A program made the position numbers and the translations under genes. From the NCBI GenBank assembly GCA_964636685.1, contig CAZWUK010000020.1, positions 1-29,294 of the forward strand: DNA of 29,294 nt. The letters are read 5' to 3'. Source of the stretch: CAZWUK01 sp964636685. Its GTDB lineage: Bacteria; Bacillota; Clostridia; Christensenellales; CAG-138. Of the stretch, positions 15,163-22,086 are shown in pieces. The notes under the pieces were generated by a model. The model did no database searches, was not told the origin of the DNA, and saw only the letters and a list, made by a program, of their open reading frames with translations. How positions within the stretch are numbered: the first letter of the stretch is position 1; every line of letters starts with the position of its first letter.

Positions 15163-16755
15163 TTATTCGGCGATATACGCATGACGCCAGTCATGGTTTC
15201 CGCCGCCGAAGAGGTATTCGCCCTTCAGGTTCTTGTTGTACGCGATGACAAGGTTTGCGATATAGAGCGGAACCTGCGGGCAATCGTCAACGATCAGCTT
15301 CTGCAGTTCTACGCCGTACTCATAACGCTTGTCCTGATCCTTCTCGGTCGCAACCAGATCGGTCAGCTCGTCCGCGCGGGCGCTGCTGTAATGATGATAG
15401 TTGCTGGAGGAGCCGGTATAGAACAGATCGCGGTACACGAAATCGACCTTGCTGTCTTCATTCCAGCGCCAGAGGTAGAGCGCCTGCTCGCCTTCTTTGC
15501 ACATGGACTTCAGCGTCGCGTCTTCCACGGTATCAATCTTCACGGTTATGCCGATCTCCTTCAGGTTGCCCTGAATGACCTGCGCGATTTCCTTGTAGGG
15601 GCTGGAGTTGGCAATCAGGAGAGTGGTCTCAATGCCGCCGTCCGGATAGCCGGCTTCCGCCATCAGCGCCTTGGCGCGATCCACATCGTAGTTGTAGCCT
15701 TCCATGTCGTCATAGAAGCCCCACAGACCACGGTTGAGGATGGTCTTCTGCGGCGTGCCCTTGCCGTAAACGGCAACTTCCAGCACGTCGTCACGGTTGA
15801 TGGCGCATGCAACGGCCTGACGCAGCTTCTGGTTGTCCCAGGGCGCCTTGGTCACGTTGAAGGCAAAATAGAACAGACGGGAGCCCGCACGCTCAAACAC
15901 GGTAACGTTGGGGTCGGATTCCAGAATGTCCAGCTCGTTGATCGGAGGATTGATGCAAACGTCGATCTCGCCGTTTTGCAGCGCGATTACGCGGGAGGAG
16001 TCCTCCAGGATCGGGCGGAATTCAACGTAATCGGAGATACCGGGTTCGGTTCCCCAGTAGTTTGCGTTCTTCTTGAGGCGGCAATACTGGCCTTCTACCC
16101 ATTCGTCGAAGATGTAGGGACCGGTGCCGATGTACCAAGGCTCATCCTTGGTGGTGCCTGCATTGTAGGCTTCCCACGCGGCCTTGGACTGGATGCCGAA
16201 GGGAACGGAAGCCAGAGAAGCGACAAACTCATTGTTGTAGCTCTCGGTCTCGATCTCGATGGTGTTTGCGTCAACGACGTTGCAAGCGACCATACCGGCC
16301 AGGTTGCCGGCGTTGGGGCTTTCAAGCGCCATGTCCAGCGTGAACTTGACGTCGTCCGCCGTCATGGGCGTGCCGTTGCTGAAGGTGACGCCTTCCGCCA
16401 GTTTGAACTGGATATGCGTATCATCGGTATTTTCCCAAGAGGTGGCCAGCATCGGGACGAAGGTGCCTTCGTTGGTAAAGAACACCAGAGTCTCGTGGGT
16501 CAGCTTCAGGATGATGTTGTTGATCTGATCCTGCTGCTGCTGAAGGTTGAGGTTGTTGATGTCAACGGCAGAGCCGATGACCAGTGTCTCTTTATGGGCG
16601 GGGATGCCGTTCTCGTCTGCTGCGCCGGTGTCGGTAGCGGTGTCTCCGGCCGTCGTTCCGTCGGTCTTCTTGTCGTCCGTCTTGGGCGTGCAGCCAAGGG
16701 CAAATGCGCCGACCATGACAAGGCACAGCACCAGTGCGATGAGTTTCTTTGCCAT
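15163..16755 (-). CDS. Peptide-binding lipoprotein of the ABC transporter (SBP_bac_5; DppA/OppA type)
   Basis: A 530-residue lipoprotein: signal ending AFALGC (Cys22), a Thr/Asp/Gly-rich linker to about residue 50, then the large family-5 binding fold. Recognisable segments are LVIGSAVDINNLN, GTFVPMLATSWENTDDTHIQFKLAEGVTFSNGTPMTADDVKFTLD, the hallmark of this family, WYIGTGPYIFDEW, KLRQAVACAINRDDVLE and DRAKALMAEAGYPDGG. It captures peptides (or, less often, other solutes such as nickel or glutathione) at the cell surface and delivers them to the DppBC-like channel. It is the first gene of the operon, behind a good promoter at 17013-17041 and an unusually long leader of about 250 nt. The gene is full length. 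Confidence 0.93.
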   Translation of the reverse strand: MAKKLIALVLCLVMVGAFALGCTPKTDDKKTDGTTAGDTATDTGAADENGIPAHKETLVIGSAVDINNLNLQQQQDQINNIILKLTHETLVFFTNEGTFVPMLATSWENTDDTHIQFKLAEGVTFSNGTPMTADDVKFTLDMALESPNAGNLAGMVACNVVDANTIEIETESYNNEFVASLASVPFGIQSKAAWEAYNAGTTKDEPWYIGTGPYIFDEWVEGQYCRLKKNANYWGTEPGISDYVEFRPILEDSSRVIALQNGEIDVCINPPINELDILESDPNVTVFERAGSRLFYFAFNVTKAPWDNQKLRQAVACAINRDDVLEVAVYGKGTPQKTILNRGLWGFYDDMEGYNYDVDRAKALMAEAGYPDGGIETTLLIANSSPYKEIAQVIQGNLKEIGITVKIDTVEDATLKSMCKEGEQALYLWRWNEDSKVDFVYRDLFYTGSSSNYHHYSSARADELTDLVATEKDQDKRYEYGVELQKLIVDDCPQVPLYIANLVIAYNKNLKGEYLFGGGNHDWRHAYIAE

Positions 16756-16910
16756 TTCGATTTTCTCCTTTTCGTTTTGTTCTATGAATCGGCGTGGATT
16801 TCCGTTGCCGTTCCTAGCGTATCTCGCATATCGGATCCTTCGGCGCGGGCGTCGTATCTGTCAGAAAATCACTTTTTTGCGACGCAGGCGAAGGTTTTCC
16901 CCATGATGAA

Positions 16911-16943
16911 CAAAAAAGAGTCAATGCAGCCGAAAAACTGCAT
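16911..16943 (-). terminator. Candidate attenuator hairpin in the peptide-transporter leader
   Basis: On the minus strand ATGCAG-tttttcgg-CTGCAT (16943-16938 pairing with 16929-16924) is followed four bases later by TCTTTTTTG. It lies about 65 nt after the predicted transcript start and 150 bp before the gene, so it could end transcripts early. The stem is only 6 bp. Confidence 0.35.
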
Positions 16944-17012
16944 GGCCCTTTCGCCTAAGGCGCACCCTGTTGTACGCGCTATTTGACAATATGATGGCTT
17001 AAATTTGTGACT

Positions 17013-17041
17013 ATTGTAACATGCCGAATATAGAGCGTCAA
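17013..17041 (-). promoter_or_regulatory. Promoter of the peptide ABC transporter operon
   Basis: TTGACG (17041-17036), 17 bp, TACAAT (17018-17013) on the minus strand. Transcript start near 17006. Confidence 0.8.
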
Positions 17042-17151
17042 TATCAAAAATACCGTTCGCCCCCCTGTCAGAAACCGCCATTCTGCGGCAAATTCTCCGC
17101 TTTGTTTACGCAAACGTTGTCGATAGACCGCCGCAGGTTCCCTTTCGCGCC

Positions 17152-17970
17152 TTACACAATGCCGTAAAAATGCACGACGTTCATATCTTCGGTGCGATAG
17201 GATCCATGGTCGCCGCGGTATCCGTCGGGATTCGGCTCCCACGCCTCAACAGCGTGCTGTCCGTGATCCGGCGCGTAGGCGACCATCGTGCGGTGCTGCG
17301 GCCACGCCCGCTCCAGCTTCCGGCACAGCAGATCAAAGCCCTCGATCTCGCGCCGTACCGCGGACAGCGCTTCTTCGGACTCCGGCCCGAACTCGTGCGC
17401 ATTGTCGTCGTATTCAAAGGTATGGATCGAGATCAGATCATAGCGATCCTCCGCGATCAGCCGTTCCGCCGCCGCCAGCGCTTCGCGGCAGTTTTTCACT
17501 TCAAAGCAATCCGCGCCATGGTTTTCAAAAATATGCAGAAATGTCGAATCGGGCATAGCGATGATCGCGCTGCGCTTGCCCTGCCGCGCATATGCGTCAT
17601 AAAGCGTATCGCAGGCAAGGCGTGGGCGTTCGTAGACCCGGATGCCGTGCTCGGCGGGATCGAGTCCCGTATACATGGACGCATGCGCAACGGGCGTTAA
17701 AGATGCAACGGTACTGACATATGGAATGGAAAGCTGCGTATGCCGGTACACGGGCGCAAACCATTGCGTATGCTTTTGCAAAAGATACATTCCCACCGCA
17801 TCGGCATGATATAGCACCGCGCGATCTGCGGCGCCGCCTGCTGTTTTCTTCAAAACCTCCACGGCAAAATCCACGGCGGACGCCGCCGCTTCCGGCGCGT
17901 TGCAGCCCATCGTCTCGGCAACGGTACGCGCCATGCACTTGAGCGGAATGGAATTGTAAAAATCACTCAT
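17152..17970 (-). CDS. Alkaline-phosphatase-superfamily (type I phosphodiesterase/nucleotide pyrophosphatase-like) protein
   Basis: A 272-residue soluble protein without signal peptide. AlkP-superfamily landmarks are LTPVAHASMYTGLDPAEHGIR (91-111), the segment shared by phosphodiesterases and PglZ-like or phosphoglyceromutase-like members; YDDNAHEFGP (187-196), with candidate metal ligands Asp188 and His192; APDHG (233-237), with Asp235 and His236; and GDHGSYR, with His255. HADAVG (Asp57) may provide a first-site ligand, though the usual DG is missing, so the first metal site is unconventional. Substrate unknown. ATG 17970 follows an AAGGGGAAG site. The gene is followed by the promoter of the peptide transporter, so it forms its own unit. 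Confidence 0.75.
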   Translation of the reverse strand: MSDFYNSIPLKCMARTVAETMGCNAPEAAASAVDFAVEVLKKTAGGAADRAVLYHADAVGMYLLQKHTQWFAPVYRHTQLSIPYVSTVASLTPVAHASMYTGLDPAEHGIRVYERPRLACDTLYDAYARQGKRSAIIAMPDSTFLHIFENHGADCFEVKNCREALAAAERLIAEDRYDLISIHTFEYDDNAHEFGPESEEALSAVRREIEGFDLLCRKLERAWPQHRTMVAYAPDHGQHAVEAWEPNPDGYRGDHGSYRTEDMNVVHFYGIV

Positions 17971-18004
17971 CGGGTTCTTCCCCTTTTCTTGCCTGTTTTA
18001 CATG

Positions 18005-18013
18005 ACTATACCA
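18005..18013 (-). promoter_or_regulatory. Extended -10 promoter of the AlkP-superfamily gene
   Basis: TGG-TATAGT on the minus strand (18013-18005), an extended -10 without a good -35, about 35 bp before ATG 17970. Confidence 0.45.
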
Positions 18014-18094
18014 CGATATTCGGCAAAATGGTACCCGCAGCTTTCTCCTGTGCCGGAGGACGGTTCCGTTCCGGATCCGTTTTTGACGAAAGGA

Positions 18095-18123
18095 TTGCAA
18101 TCAATGTGCGGTTTGTATAGAAT
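18095..18123 (+). promoter_or_regulatory. Promoter of the DUF2752 gene, placing the transcript start at the ATG
   Basis: TTGCAA (18095-18100), 17 bp, TAGAAT (18118-18123). Only 6 nt lie between the -10 and ATG 18130, so the mRNA may be leaderless. Confidence 0.6.
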
Positions 18124-18129
18124 AAGTAT

Positions 18130-18567
18130 ATGATAGGAAAACAGGAGATTCCGGCAGAATCGAACGCAAAGCGGAAGGATGGACGCCGTTATTTATACGT
18201 GGCATTGCCGGTGATCGACGTCTGTTTGCTGCTTGCGGTTCTGCTGCGCGGCCGGCTCTCTGCCCTGCTGCTTGGACAACCGCCCGTCTGTCCGGCGCGC
18301 GCCATCGGTCTTTTGTGCGGCAGCTGCGGTGCGACACGATGCTTTGTCGCACTGCTCCACGGTGATTTTGCACAAGCGTTTTCCTTTAATCCCCTGTTTT
18401 TTCTGGTTGCCGTGTATGCGGCGTTGATACTGATTTCCGCGCACGTTTTTCTGTTTTCCGGCAAGCGCTTTGTCGGGCATCCGCTCCGCTTTCTTGTCCA
18501 TTGGAAAGCGGCGGTCGCCTTCGCTGTACTTTGGGCGACCTTTACCGTGCTGCGCAACATCGTTTAG
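18130..18567 (+). CDS. DUF2752 family membrane protein
   Basis: A 145-residue protein with a basic N-terminus and three hydrophobic segments. It carries the DUF2752 pattern: PVCPARAIGLLCGSCGATRCFVALLHGDFAQAFSFNP, i.e. CP...CG-x-CG-x-TR followed by G(D/N)-x-x-x-A-x-x-x-NP. The function of this family is unknown; the clustered cysteines are conserved. No ribosome site precedes ATG 18130 and the predicted -10 lies just upstream, so initiation may be leaderless, or a later start may be used. The next gene, a zinc-ribbon DUF4190 protein, follows by 49 bp in the same direction, a pairing seen in Firmicutes. Confidence 0.8.
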   Translation: MIGKQEIPAESNAKRKDGRRYLYVALPVIDVCLLLAVLLRGRLSALLLGQPPVCPARAIGLLCGSCGATRCFVALLHGDFAQAFSFNPLFFLVAVYAALILISAHVFLFSGKRFVGHPLRFLVHWKAAVAFAVLWATFTVLRNIV

Positions 18568-18616
18568 ACTGCCCGCGGGGGCATAATGTAATGAAATGAA
18601 GAAAGGAACTCCGATT

Positions 18617-19141
18617 ATGAATTATTGTACAAATTGCGGTCAGCCCCTTCCCGAAAACGCCAAGGCCTGCCCCAACTGCGGAACCTTTGTTGAAGGCGCT
18701 GCGCCGGAAACGCCCGTACAGAGCGTCCCCGATCCCGCGCCCCAGCCGTTCAGTGCCCCGCCGCAGTCCAACTACGCTTCCGCACAGCCCTATCACGCGG
18801 AGGGACAAACCGGCGCCAACGCCCAGCAGCCCTACGACGTCTATGCGCAGCCGCAGCAGGCGCCCGGCCGCGGCATGGGAATCGCCTCGCTCATCCTTGG
18901 CATCGCCGGAATCGTTTTGTTCTGCCTGCCCTATTTCGGGCTTCCGTGCAGCATCGTCGGCTTGATCCTTGGCTGCATGTCAAACGCTAAGGCAAAGCAA
19001 GCCGGCATGAAAAACGGCGTCGCGCTTGGCGGCATCATCACCTCGTCGATCGGGCTTGCCATCAATCTAATCATTCTTGTGCTTGCCATCATCGGCATTG
19101 CCGTAGCGGGGCCGGACATTCTCAATAGCATAAACTACTAG
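18617..19141 (+). CDS. Zinc-ribbon, DUF4190-type membrane protein
   Basis: A 174-residue protein in three parts. Residues 1-26 form a zinc ribbon (YCTNCGQPLPENAKACPNCG, CxxC-x12-CxxC). A long linker rich in Pro, Gln and Ala follows. The C-terminal DUF4190 region has two hydrophobic segments (GMGIASLILGIAGIVLFCLP and the final helix ending LAIIGIAVAG). Start ATG 18617 (MNYCTNCG) follows AAAGGA by 9 bp; an ATG 21 bp earlier overlaps the ribosome site. Function is unknown. The last base of the TAG stop comes from an inserted MITE: removing the element restores TAA at the same codon. Confidence 0.85.
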   Translation: MNYCTNCGQPLPENAKACPNCGTFVEGAAPETPVQSVPDPAPQPFSAPPQSNYASAQPYHAEGQTGANAQQPYDVYAQPQQAPGRGMGIASLILGIAGIVLFCLPYFGLPCSIVGLILGCMSNAKAKQAGMKNGVALGGIITSSIGLAINLIILVLAIIGIAVAGPDILNSINY

Positions 19142-19300
19142 GGTGTGTTTCTAAAGTCTGCAAGATGAAATTTTGCGTCATCGGCTTGCAGATTGAGGCA
19201 AAAAACGTAGGCTTAGTGGTGCTAAGGCGAGGCTTTTTAACGAAAATATGCAAGTCGAGGGCGTGAAATTGCGCTTGCGTGATTTTAGAAACACACCCTA
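19139..19300. mobile_element. MITE with 15 bp terminal inverted repeats and TA target duplication
   Basis: GGGTGTGTTTCTAAA (19141-19155) and its exact complement TTTAGAAACACACCC (19284-19298) bound a 158 bp non-coding element flanked by TA on both sides (19139-19140 and 19299-19300). TA duplication is typical of IS630/Tc1-mariner transposition. The inside is built of smaller inverted repeats (TCTGCAAG at 19157-19164 with CTTGCAGA at 19185-19192; GCAAG with CTTGC in the right half) and has no ORF, so it needs a transposase in trans. It lies exactly between the stop of the DUF4190 gene and the bidirectional terminator. Confidence 0.85.
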
Positions 19301-19318
19301 ATTCCAACCGTGATACCA

Positions 19319-19352
19319 AAGAGGCTGCGGCAAAAATCTGCCGCAGCCTCTT
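19319..19352. terminator. Bidirectional terminator between the DUF4190 and ATP synthase units
   Basis: AAGAGGCTGCGGCA (19319-19332) and TGCCGCAGCCTCTT (19339-19352) form a perfect 14 bp stem with a 6-nt loop. On the plus strand it is followed by ATTCTTTG. It lies 14 bp after the atpC stop, so it serves both converging units. Confidence 0.82.
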
Positions 19353-19366
19353 ATTCTTTGTTGCAA

Positions 19367-19759
19367 TCATTTCAGTCGCAGCCGTGCCATCGCGCGACTC
19401 AAGGACATTTGACTGTGCTTGTGCTCGAGAATGCTCTGTTTTTGGCGAAGCTCCTCGGTCGCTTTTTCCAGCGCGGCGCGGGCACGGCTTTCGTCGATCT
19501 CCTCGGGCCATTCGCACGCCTGCACAAAGATAACCACCCGATCCGGCCGGGCTTCCAGAAAGCCCATTGAGTGAAACGCCTGCTTCTCCTGCCCGTCTAC
19601 CCGAACCGTCAGCGTACCGTCTGCCAGAGGCGCGACCATGGGCGCATGCCCGGCAAGCACCGTCAGCTGCCCGTCGCAGGCCTCCACTGTCACAAACTCC
19701 ACCTGTGCATCCAAAAAACGCCGCTCTGGAGTAAGGATCTCCAGCTGGAACTGTTTCAT
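19367..19759 (-). CDS. atpC: F-type ATP synthase epsilon subunit
   Basis: A 130-residue protein with the epsilon beta-sandwich (FQLEILTPERRFLDAQVEFVTVEACDGQLTVLAGHAPMVAPL, residues 4-45) and a C-terminal helical hairpin (SRARAALEKATEELRQKQ onwards). It belongs to the F1 central stalk and can act as an intrinsic inhibitor of ATP hydrolysis. It is the last gene of the operon, 9 bp after atpD and 14 bp before a strong terminator. Length is normal for the family. Confidence 0.95.
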   Translation of the reverse strand: MKQFQLEILTPERRFLDAQVEFVTVEACDGQLTVLAGHAPMVAPLADGTLTVRVDGQEKQAFHSMGFLEARPDRVVIFVQACEWPEEIDESRARAALEKATEELRQKQSILEHKHSQMSLSRAMARLRLK

Positions 19760-19768
19760 AGCATCTCC

Positions 19769-21169
19769 TTACGCCTTGGCCTTGGCCGCCTTTTCCTTGG
19801 CTTCCGAAAGGTCGCCCACAAGGAAGAACGCCTCCTCCGGCAAATCGTCCACGCCGCCGTCGAGTATCTCCGTCACGCTCTCGATGGTCTTTTCCACCGG
19901 CACAAACCGTCCCGACTGACCCGTGAAATTCTCCGCCACAGAAAGCGGCTGCGACATGAATTTTTGCAGCTTTCTTGCCCGATACACCACAAGCTTATCC
20001 TCTTCAGAAAGCTCATCCATGCCGAGGATGGAGATAATATCCTGCAATTCATGGTAGCGCTGCAAGCATTCCTGTACCCGGCGTGCCGCCTGATAATGCG
20101 TTTGTCCGAGAATCAGCGGATCAAGTATGCGCGAGCTGGATTCCAGCGGGCTGACCGCGGGATAGATGCCCTGCTCGGCAATGCTGCGCGAGAGCACCGT
20201 GGTTGCGTCCAGATGCGAAAAGATCGACGCCGGCGCGGGGTCGGTCAAATCGTCCGCCGGAACATAGACCGCCTGTACAGAGGTAATCGAGCCCCTGTCG
20301 GTGGATGCAATCCGCTCCTCCAGTGCGCCAAGCTCATTGGCAAGCGTCGGCTGATAGCCGACTGCTGAAGGCATGCGTCCCAGCATTGCCGAAACCTCGT
20401 TGCCCGCCTGCACAAAACGGTAGATATTGTCAATAAACAGCAGCACGTCCTTGCCGCAGTCGTCGCGCAGGTATTCCGCCATCGTCAAACCGGTCAGCGC
20501 CACACGCATACGCGATCCCGGCGGCTCGTTCATCTGCCCGAAGGTCAAGACGGCTTTTTCGATGACCCCGGACTCCTGCATGTCCAGCAGCAGCTCGTTG
20601 CCCTCCCTGCTGCGCTCGCCTACGCCCGTAAACACGGAATGCCCGCCGTGGTTGACGGCAACATTGTGGATCATCTCCATAATCAGCACGGTCTTGCCTA
20701 CGCCCGCACCGCCGAACAACCCGATCTTGCCGCCCTTGGGATAGGGCGCGAGCAGGTCGATGACCTTGATGCCGGTCTCCAAAAGCTCCGTTGCCGGACG
20801 CTGGTGCGACAGTACCGGCGCTTTTTGGTGGATGTCGCGATATTCCTTGGATTCGATGGGGCCGAGTCCGTCGATGGGACGACCCAGCACGTCCATCGTG
20901 CGCCCAACCACCGCCTCTCCGACCGGCACGCGAATGCCATCGGCAATATAGCTCACCGCCGAGCCGAGCTGCAAGCCGTCCGGTGCATCGAGTGCGATAC
21001 AACGAACCAAACCCGGTGCAATCTGCGCTGCCGCCTCCATGTACCAATCCGAATCCGTGAGCTTGAGCAGCGCGTTGATGGGCGGCTCATCTCCCACGGT
21101 AAACCGAACGTCGAGAACGGGACCGTCGATATTGACGACCGTACCCGCCCTGTTTTTCGTCTCAGCCAA
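19769..21169 (-). CDS. atpD: F-type ATP synthase beta subunit (TTG start)
   Basis: A catalytic subunit of 466 residues from the chosen start. Motifs: Walker A GGAGVGKTVLIMEMIHN, GERSREGNELLLDM, the GQMNEPPGSRMR segment, Walker B VLLFIDNIYRFVQAG, LGRMPSAVGYQPTLANE and DELSEEDKLVVYRARKLQKFMSQP. The start is TTG 21169: AAAGGAG lies 7 bp upstream, and the product then begins (M)AETKNRAGTVVNIDGPVLDV, the normal N-terminus of the family. The in-frame ATGs at 21196 and 21220 have no ribosome site, but 21220 overlaps the atpG stop as ATGA and could add 17 residues. SQPLSVAENFTG replaces the common SQPF-x-VAE-x-FTG, a mild divergence. Confidence 0.95.
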   Translation of the reverse strand: MAETKNRAGTVVNIDGPVLDVRFTVGDEPPINALLKLTDSDWYMEAAAQIAPGLVRCIALDAPDGLQLGSAVSYIADGIRVPVGEAVVGRTMDVLGRPIDGLGPIESKEYRDIHQKAPVLSHQRPATELLETGIKVIDLLAPYPKGGKIGLFGGAGVGKTVLIMEMIHNVAVNHGGHSVFTGVGERSREGNELLLDMQESGVIEKAVLTFGQMNEPPGSRMRVALTGLTMAEYLRDDCGKDVLLFIDNIYRFVQAGNEVSAMLGRMPSAVGYQPTLANELGALEERIASTDRGSITSVQAVYVPADDLTDPAPASIFSHLDATTVLSRSIAEQGIYPAVSPLESSSRILDPLILGQTHYQAARRVQECLQRYHELQDIISILGMDELSEEDKLVVYRARKLQKFMSQPLSVAENFTGQSGRFVPVEKTIESVTEILDGGVDDLPEEAFFLVGDLSEAKEKAAKAKA

Positions 21170-21216
21170 AGTCGTTTCTCCTTTATCTCCCGCCATCCGC
21201 TGGGGACGCGGCCGGT

Positions 21217-22086
21217 TCATTGCTGCAATAGGCTTGCCGCCACAGTCTCAGTCAGCTCCTGCGTGATTTTCAGCTGTCGCGCGGCGTTGTAGGCGTATTT
21301 CAGCTTTTTTATCAGTTCATCCGCGTTCTTTGTCGCGCTCTGCATGGCGTTCATTCTCGCGCAGTGTTCGCTTGCATACGATTGCGCCATTGCACCGTAT
21401 AAAAGCCCCACGCTGTACTGCGGCACCAGCTCGTTGAACACCGTTTCCGGCGTTGGATGATAGAGCATATCCCGATCGTAATCGTACTCCACCGTCACAT
21501 TCTTATAATCCCGAATCGAGAGCGGCAAGAGCCGGACGATACGCGGATACTGCACGGCGGAGTTGATAAAGCGCGTATAGATGACGCTGACCTCATCCAC
21601 CTCGCCGCGATCATACAAATCAAACAGCTCGTCTTTGAGCAGCCGCGCGTTGGCAATGGACGGGTTTTGCGCCATGCCGAGAAACTCCCGATCCGGCGTC
21701 CAGCCCTTGCGCGAAAAATACTCCGTGGCATGGATGCCGATGGTCGCAAGGTATTTGTCTACCCCGTAGCCATTGATCTTTTCCCACGCAAATTGCAGCA
21801 CGTTGTGATTGTACGCACCCGCCATGCCCTTATCCGCCGCAATCACAAGATACGCCGCGCGCTTGACCGGACGCACCGTCAGATAGGGATTCTCAATCTG
21901 CGGCGAACGGCTCAAAATATCCTTGACCGCCGAGCGGATCCTGTTGAAATATTCCCGGTTGTAGTCCACGTGCGCGACGACCTTTTTCATACGGGAAGCG
22001 GAAAGCAGATACATCGCGTTTGTGATCTGCCTGGTCTCCTGCACCGCACGGATATGGTCGCGCAGCTCGTTTATATTTTTTTCCAT
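21217..22086 (-). CDS. atpG: F-type ATP synthase gamma subunit
   Basis: A 289-residue rotor shaft subunit. The N-terminal helix reads LRDHIRAVQETRQITNAMYLLSASRMKK, a divergent version of the family's I-x-S-x-x-x-T-x-x-IT-x-AM-x-x-V(A/S)-x-x-K. The Rossmann-like middle includes YLVIAADKGMAGAYNHN, and the C-terminal helix has ARMNAMQSATKNADELIKKL and ARQLKITQELTETVAA. The family tail GGA-x-AL is replaced by SLLQQ. It overlaps atpA by 16 bp and ends in ATGA with the longer possible atpD start. Complete in length. Confidence 0.94.
   Translation of the reverse strand: MEKNINELRDHIRAVQETRQITNAMYLLSASRMKKVVAHVDYNREYFNRIRSAVKDILSRSPQIENPYLTVRPVKRAAYLVIAADKGMAGAYNHNVLQFAWEKINGYGVDKYLATIGIHATEYFSRKGWTPDREFLGMAQNPSIANARLLKDELFDLYDRGEVDEVSVIYTRFINSAVQYPRIVRLLPLSIRDYKNVTVEYDYDRDMLYHPTPETVFNELVPQYSVGLLYGAMAQSYASEHCARMNAMQSATKNADELIKKLKYAYNAARQLKITQELTETVAASLLQQ

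Noticed and set aside
14890..16986. A 698-codon open frame on the plus strand
   Set aside because: It is antisense to the peptide-binding protein and part of the DppB permease, has no family resemblance or ribosome site, and arises from the GC-rich third positions of the real genes.
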